A model generated the notes under the pieces. That model ran no database searches and had not been told where the DNA came from. It saw only the letters and a list, made by a program, of their open reading frames with translations. 64,000 nt of DNA from Aromatoleum toluolicum. GTDB taxonomy: Bacteria > Pseudomonadota > Gammaproteobacteria > Burkholderiales > Rhodocyclaceae. A program made the position numbers and the translations under genes. This document shows positions 59,299 to 64,000 of this stretch, piece by piece. The stretch lies in contig NZ_WTVS01000006.1 in assembly GCF_012911005.2 (NCBI RefSeq), forward strand, positions 1 to 64,000, in the 5' to 3' direction. Position 1 is the first letter of the stretch. The number at the start of each line of letters is the position of its first letter.

Positions 59299-60090
59299 CT
59301 ACTCAAAGCGCGGCGAGCGTTTTTCGAGGAATGCCGCGACAGCCTCCTCATGCTCGGAAGTCTTGTGCGCTAGTGCTTGGTAGGTTGCTGAAAGCTCCAA
59401 TAGGGACTCCAAGCGCACGTACTGCCCCTCCCGCAGAAGTCGTTTCGTCATACGTAGTGCAGGGCCAGGATTGCAAACAATACGCTGGGCCAACTTGTTA
59501 GCCACATCCAGCAACTCCTCACCAGGCACTACACGAGACACCAGACCGCACTCGAGAGCCTCTTGCGCGGAAATTGGATCGCCCGTAAAGGACATTTCCG
59601 CCGCCCGCGATTGACCTACTACACGCGGCAGTAACCAAGCCCCCCCATCGCCCGGAACAATCCCGAGCTTCACAAAGGACTCCGCGAAATATGCTGACGT
59701 AGCGGCGATCCGGATATCGCACATGCATGCTAGGTCGCATCCTGCGCCGATCGCCCCTCCATTTACTGCCGCAATCACGGGCACCTCAAGATTGTAGAGT
59801 GCCAGCGGGAGCCGCTGAATTCCCCGCCGATATTCGTCGCTGATCGTGATCGGATCCACTTTCTCCTTCGAATAGCGCTGCATGTCCTTCAAATTTCCGC
59901 CCGCGCAAAACATCGTTCCCGCACCAGTAAGGATGACGGCACGAACCGTCGGATCACGGGCGATTCGGGAACATGCATCGACGAAGTCTTCGACGGCGGA
60001 ATTGCCTGTCAGCACATTCCGGAGTTCGGGCTGATTCATGGTCATCGTGATCACGGGCCCGTTCTTATCGACCAGCAGGAAACTACCCAT
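59299..60090 (-). CDS. Enoyl-CoA hydratase/isomerase family protein
   Basis: The 263-residue crotonase-fold protein should hydrate or isomerise an enoyl-CoA. The CoA-binding oxyanion segments FCAGGNLKDM (about 62-71) and AAVNGGAIGAGCDLACMCD are clear; the usual catalytic Glu region reads AESFVKLGIVPGDGGAWLLP. GAGAGACGAATA precedes the ATG. It ends the minus-strand acyl-CoA operon. The substrate is not evident from sequence. Confidence 0.9.
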   Translation of the reverse strand: MGSFLLVDKNGPVITMTMNQPELRNVLTGNSAVEDFVDACSRIARDPTVRAVILTGAGTMFCAGGNLKDMQRYSKEKVDPITISDEYRRGIQRLPLALYNLEVPVIAAVNGGAIGAGCDLACMCDIRIAATSAYFAESFVKLGIVPGDGGAWLLPRVVGQSRAAEMSFTGDPISAQEALECGLVSRVVPGEELLDVANKLAQRIVCNPGPALRMTKRLLREGQYVRLESLLELSATYQALAHKTSEHEEAVAAFLEKRSPRFE

Positions 60091-60125
60091 TATTCGTCTC
60101 TCAATATCAAATTGGATTGGACAGA

Positions 60126-61136
60126 TCAACCGGCAAGGCTCCGACGTACGAAATCCAGAGTTCGTGACGCACCGGTGGCAAGGAGTTCGCGCCCGACGAC
60201 CTTTGACCAATATACCTCCGTGCCATACGCGAGGCGCCACTCGTGCATCCGGCGTGTGAAAAGTTGCAAATCATATTCCTCTGTAAACCCCATTGCGCCG
60301 TGGACGGAATGCGCAATTGACGACACTGTGCCGACCACCTCGCTGGTACGTTGCTTTGCCACAGCGGCAGCCATCAATTTTGGACTTATCCCGTCGGCAC
60401 TGAAACCGATCTGGGCCGACATTCGGGCCGCAAAAACCTGCTCTGCCATGACACTGATCTGCTGCTGGATGATTTGAAGCTTTGCGATCGGCCTGCCGAA
60501 TTGCACTCGATCATTGGCATACCCTATCGTCATTTGCAGAATCCGCGCCATGGATCCGGCGAGCATTGCAGAGATCAGACACGCTCCATATGCCCGCCAG
60601 TTGGATCCAGGAAGTTCGTTGCCAGAAATCGGCTGTTTCGCCCATCGCATTCGGGCATTGACGCTCCCGCACCCCCCGGCAATGTGCCTTTGGGCACCGG
60701 TCGCAGGCAATAGCTGCGCCCGATCGCCGAAATCCACCAAGACCCAGTCAGCCACTTCACCAAACGGCACGTAATTCGATATGATTGTTCCGTCCGGAGT
60801 CACCGCGACGTCTCCAGCAATCGTTATAGACCCCTCTGGAAGCTCGGCGTTGGTCTCGGACATGATTCCTCGGACCAATATGGTCTGTATTAACGGTAGC
60901 GGCAAGGCATGGCGACCAGCAACAAAGGCGATCGGATAGACATCGGACAGACTCAATCCTGCCCCCCCCATCGCTTCAGCCACCAAGGCGTCGGTAAAGC
61001 CGGACTCCTGTAATGCCCCCCAAAGTGCGGCACGTTCCTTCGTGCCGCCCTCTCCCCTCTCGATACGGCGCACATGATTCGGCGTACAGCAATGAGCGAG
61101 CAGTTGCTCTATCGCGTCGGATATGATTTCTTGCAT
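60126..61136 (-). CDS. Acyl-CoA dehydrogenase, shorter subunit
   Basis: This 336-residue protein keeps the C-terminal helical FAD domain (RVQFGRPIAKLQIIQQQIS, HSVHGAMGFTEEYDLQLFTR) but has a reduced N-terminal and middle domain. Such short partners form heteromeric acyl-CoA dehydrogenases with a full-length sister, as known for steroid side-chain enzymes. The full-length sister lies 12 bases upstream. The heteromer is an inference. Confidence 0.85.
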   Translation of the reverse strand: MQEIISDAIEQLLAHCCTPNHVRRIERGEGGTKERAALWGALQESGFTDALVAEAMGGAGLSLSDVYPIAFVAGRHALPLPLIQTILVRGIMSETNAELPEGSITIAGDVAVTPDGTIISNYVPFGEVADWVLVDFGDRAQLLPATGAQRHIAGGCGSVNARMRWAKQPISGNELPGSNWRAYGACLISAMLAGSMARILQMTIGYANDRVQFGRPIAKLQIIQQQISVMAEQVFAARMSAQIGFSADGISPKLMAAAVAKQRTSEVVGTVSSIAHSVHGAMGFTEEYDLQLFTRRMHEWRLAYGTEVYWSKVVGRELLATGASRTLDFVRRSLAG

Positions 61137-61148
61137 GACCGCTGTCCT

Positions 61149-62300
61149 CTACCGAAGTCCGAGCCCACGGGCGATCATTCCACGCAGGATTTCCCGCGTG
61201 CCGCCTCGCAGAGAGAATGAAGGAGAAATTTGTGTCACGTATGCCAGGGTTTTCAACAAGACGGATGGCACCGGACGATCCGGATCGCCCCCCAGGCTGT
61301 CAGCAATCAGCAGCGGCATCTGCTGCTCGAATTCCGTTCCCAAGTCCTTGACTAGCGCGGCCTCAATCACCGGACTCTCACCCCGCGCTAGTTTTTCCGT
61401 GACCGAAATGGCCATCGCACGCAGCACGCATAGTTGGCTCGCCATGCGCCCGAGTAACGCGACACGCCCATCATCGACACGCGTATCACGACAGAGGAAA
61501 GCAAGCCACTCGTCAAAGAGAACCAGCGTGGAATAAATGCGCTCGGGCCCACTGCGTTCGAACGCAAGTTCCGCCGTCACTTGCTCCCAACCGGACCCCT
61601 CTGCACCGATCAGCGCATCGTGACCTAGCATCACGTCGTCGAAAAAGACTTCACAGAAATGAGCATCCCCCGTGATATCGTGAATCGGCCGCACAGTCAC
61701 GCCCTGCAAAGAGAGATCAACGATCATCTGGGACAAGCCCTTGTTCCGATCCGCCGGTTCCCCCGATGTGCGCACAAGTGCAATCATGTAGTGGGAACGG
61801 TAAGCGTTTGTCGTCCAGATCTTGCGTCCGTTCAGCTTCCAGCCGCTATCCGTCCTCACCGCCCGAGTTGTCACGCTGGCGAGATCCGAACCCGAGTTAG
61901 GCTCACTCATACCGATGCAAAAAAAAGCTTCCGCGCGGCAGATCCTAGGCAGATAGTATTTCTTCTGCGCTTCGGACCCATATTTATGGATCAAGGGGCC
62001 GCTCTGGCGGTCGGCAATCCAGTGAGCGGTGACGGGAGCCCCTGCAGAGAGCAGCTCCTCCACGACGACAAAGCGCGCGAACGAACTTCGTCCGCCGCCG
62101 CCGTATTCCTTCGGCAGAGTCAAACCGAGCCACCCTTTCGCGGCAAGCCGGCGACTAAAGTCGGCGTCGTAGCCCATCCAGGACCGGGCACGGACATCGG
62201 CGGGCACCCCTTCGAGGGCTTCGTCAAGAAATGCACGCACCGAGACTCGCAGACCCTCGTCCTCGGCGGGGATGGATGTAAGCTCAAGCGACTCGATCAT
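61149..62300 (-). CDS. Acyl-CoA dehydrogenase
   Basis: The 383-residue flavoprotein oxidises an acyl-CoA to the 2-enoyl-CoA. The middle domain has CIGMSEPNSGSDLASVTTRA and WKLNGRKIWTTNAY, the standard FAD and substrate contacts. The C-terminal helices include LSLRGGTREILRGMIARGLG-like text (SLRGGTREILRG). The start overlaps the CoA-transferase stop by four bases, so the genes are coupled. Confidence 0.9.
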   Translation of the reverse strand: MIESLELTSIPAEDEGLRVSVRAFLDEALEGVPADVRARSWMGYDADFSRRLAAKGWLGLTLPKEYGGGGRSSFARFVVVEELLSAGAPVTAHWIADRQSGPLIHKYGSEAQKKYYLPRICRAEAFFCIGMSEPNSGSDLASVTTRAVRTDSGWKLNGRKIWTTNAYRSHYMIALVRTSGEPADRNKGLSQMIVDLSLQGVTVRPIHDITGDAHFCEVFFDDVMLGHDALIGAEGSGWEQVTAELAFERSGPERIYSTLVLFDEWLAFLCRDTRVDDGRVALLGRMASQLCVLRAMAISVTEKLARGESPVIEAALVKDLGTEFEQQMPLLIADSLGGDPDRPVPSVLLKTLAYVTQISPSFSLRGGTREILRGMIARGLGLR

Positions 62301-63610
62301 GAATTCTCCATCGTTCTATTGAATGTCTCGCCGCGCCGTAGCGCGGCTCGGAAATCCGGATGTGCCACGGCACTGAGCTCTAGTGCCCGCTGCGCAGGCG
62401 ATTTATTTCGCAGTCGAGCAACCCCATACTCGGTCACCACGTAATCAATGTCTTGCGCACCGATTGTCGTGGGGACTCCCCGACCGAACGTAGTGACAAT
62501 GTTGCTGACCGCCCCCCCTTTGGTTGCTGCACGGAGTGCGATGATGCTCATACCGCCCTTCGCTGCTGATGCGCCCCTTGCAAAGTCGGGCAATCCTCCG
62601 GGCGTTGAGATCACGCGACCACCGATCTGCTCAGCGTTGGCACTGCCATTTATATCGACCTGCAAAACGCTGTTGATCGCAACGAGCCCATCAATGGCCG
62701 CGAGGACATCAAGTGCGTGTGTAAACGAGCAGGGATGAAATTCGACCAACGGGTTATGGTCGAGAAAACCATAGAAGGATCGGGTACCTGCAGCCATCGT
62801 TGTGACCGTCTTACCCGGCAACACCTTCTTCGTCGCGTTAGTCACGACACCGCGCTCGATCAGCGGCCGAACGCCATCGGTGATGATGCCGCTATGGATC
62901 CCCAAATCGTATAGGTGGCTCAGTTCGGTGAACACCAGATCCGGCAAGGCTCCGATGCCAGCCTGCAACACGGCTCCAGACGAGATGAGACCTGCTATAT
63001 TTCCTGCGATTGTCCGGTCAACATCGTCAGTTTCGTCCGTGTCGGCAGCGCGCACGACCTGTGGGCCGCGATTTGCATTAACGACGAAATCGACCTCCTC
63101 GGGCAGCAACGCCGTGTCTCCGCAGGTAAATGGCATCTGCGGGTTCACTTCCGCAACGACGATTGGATCCTGAGCAAGGACCGCCCGCATATAGTCGACC
63201 GACACCCCGAGAGACATTCTCCCATTTTCGTCGGGCGTAGAGACCTGTAGTAGCAGGAGATCGGCCCTGATCTCACCGCTGATGAAAAGGGTCGGAATTT
63301 CGGACAGCGTGCAGCGCCGAAAAGAAGCGCGGCCTGAATTGATCGGCTCACGCAATCCCTTTCCCGGAAACAGCGCCTGGATCGAAAGATGCTTGGCTGC
63401 CTCTATGCCAGCATAGGGCGCTTCGCCCATCGGCATGAGCCCATACACGGTCGCCCCACGGAACACCTCGGCTGCCTCACTCAGTTGCTGAGTCAAGCGC
63501 GGAGGCTCGGCACACGCGGAGTGGAGCACTATGCGTGGCGCATCTGGCAAAGCCGAACGTAGGTCTTGGAGGTGCGACAGTTGGAGTCTCTTGCCGCGCG
63601 GAGTAGTCAT
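62297..63610 (-). CDS. Acetyl-CoA hydrolase/CoA-transferase family protein
   Basis: The 437-residue protein has the two-domain fold of 4-hydroxybutyrate CoA-transferase and acetyl-CoA hydrolase: GMSLGVSVDY-like (GRMSLGVSVDYMR), LQAGIGALPDLVF, then VAINSVLQVDINGSANAEQI and GGLPDFARGASAAKGGMSI. Where the transferases have HTE with the catalytic Glu, this protein reads HSGI (about 239-242). It may thus be a hydrolase or use another residue. It probably activates or releases the acid handled by the downstream dehydrogenases. Confidence 0.8.
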   Translation of the reverse strand: MTTPRGKRLQLSHLQDLRSALPDAPRIVLHSACAEPPRLTQQLSEAAEVFRGATVYGLMPMGEAPYAGIEAAKHLSIQALFPGKGLREPINSGRASFRRCTLSEIPTLFISGEIRADLLLLQVSTPDENGRMSLGVSVDYMRAVLAQDPIVVAEVNPQMPFTCGDTALLPEEVDFVVNANRGPQVVRAADTDETDDVDRTIAGNIAGLISSGAVLQAGIGALPDLVFTELSHLYDLGIHSGIITDGVRPLIERGVVTNATKKVLPGKTVTTMAAGTRSFYGFLDHNPLVEFHPCSFTHALDVLAAIDGLVAINSVLQVDINGSANAEQIGGRVISTPGGLPDFARGASAAKGGMSIIALRAATKGGAVSNIVTTFGRGVPTTIGAQDIDYVVTEYGVARLRNKSPAQRALELSAVAHPDFRAALRRGETFNRTMENS

Positions 63611-63734
63611 TACTTCTTGTCTCCCTCTTACGTTCAGAATCCTTTGCCAGACTTCTTACCCCAACCGCCCCGCGTACATCTCCTTGCCGATCGGTTGGGC
63701 TTGGCCGAAGTAAGACCGGTTTCGTTGCATTCAT

Positions 63735-64000
63735 TCGCGCCAAGTAGGAAACATCAATTTCTTCTGAATCCCAATGGCATATTTGACACCCTAGTCCCCT
63801 GACCACGTCGAGATCGACATCGTCGGCCGATGCATGCGCCTCCTTCTCTCAGAGACTCGAGGCCTCGCGGATCAGATCACGAAATATGCGATTCACGATG
63901 AAACCGGATATTTCCTTGCTCAGGATCACCCGGTACTTTCCCGAGCGCAATGCAGAACTTCACTAAGCGTTTAACTGCATCAGAAATCGCCGAATGAAAG
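63735..64000 (-). pseudogene. 3-hydroxyacyl-CoA dehydrogenase, broken, running off the window
   Basis: Minus-strand text gives VKRLVKFCIALGKVPGDPEQ in one frame, then after a shift near 63925 GFIVNRIFRDLIREASSL, a stop, and ASADDVDLDVVRGLG. The pattern GFIVNRxxxxLIREAxxL is the core of the C-terminal domain of 3-hydroxyacyl-CoA dehydrogenases. The gene must begin beyond the window. With a frameshift and a stop it is not functional as written. Confidence 0.7.

Noticed and set aside
63477-63806. Short minus-strand frame upstream of the CoA-transferase
   Set aside because: It overlaps the CoA-transferase gene in another frame, and its first part is the tail of a broken 3-hydroxyacyl-CoA dehydrogenase.

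Overview
The window looks like an accessory region of a high-GC Gram-negative bacterium, most likely a betaproteobacterium of the Azoarcus/Thauera/Aromatoleum or Burkholderia kind. This taxonomic call is an inference from the bph genes, the ICEclc/PFGI-1-like conjugation genes and the IS families. It is a mosaic of four large gene blocks separated by broken insertion sequences. No rRNA, tRNA or CRISPR array was recognised.

Block 1 (1-13.3 kb): a biphenyl-degradation operon on the minus strand, lower in GC than its surroundings. In transcription order it holds a GntR regulator, the dioxygenase large and small subunits, a small membrane protein, Rieske ferredoxin, ferredoxin reductase, dihydrodiol dehydrogenase, 2,3-dihydroxybiphenyl dioxygenase, hydratase, acetaldehyde dehydrogenase, aldolase and the C-C hydrolase. 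Together these take biphenyl to benzoate plus pyruvate and acetyl-CoA. The order is that of Burkholderia LB400, except that the glutathione transferase gene bphK is absent. IS66-type transposase ends lie on both sides; the right one is split by a decayed trio of tyrosine recombinases and carries a 32-bp perfect palindrome.

Block 2 (13.3-35.8 kb): first an electrophile/quinone-type set (HxlR regulator, frameshifted QorB-like reductase, decayed extradiol dioxygenase, decayed DUF5519 protein, intact Old Yellow Enzyme). Then comes a long minus-strand run of tightly packed genes: TetR regulator, DUF2934 protein, UbiB-like kinase, patatin lipase, an isoprenyl-synthase-like protein that has lost both Asp-rich motifs, a glycosyltransferase fused to a papain-like domain, an RND pump with adaptor, a TolC-type channel, and a YbhGFSR-like ABC exporter. 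This run is the best candidate for an undescribed system, possibly envelope lipid remodelling coupled to efflux.

Block 3 (35.8-57 kb): an ISAs1 element with intact ends and a 10-bp target duplication, a group II intron maturase scrap, then the transfer module of an ICE: MobH relaxase, PrlF-YhaV toxin-antitoxin with a palindromic operator, and type IV secretion genes. Within this window the module ends at an IS630 element; the coupling protein and integrase are not seen.

Block 4 (57-64 kb): a Bcr/CflA exporter, a broken IS5-family transposase, and an acyl-CoA cluster (enoyl-CoA hydratase, two acyl-CoA dehydrogenases, a CoA-transferase/hydrolase family protein, and a broken 3-hydroxyacyl-CoA dehydrogenase running off the end).
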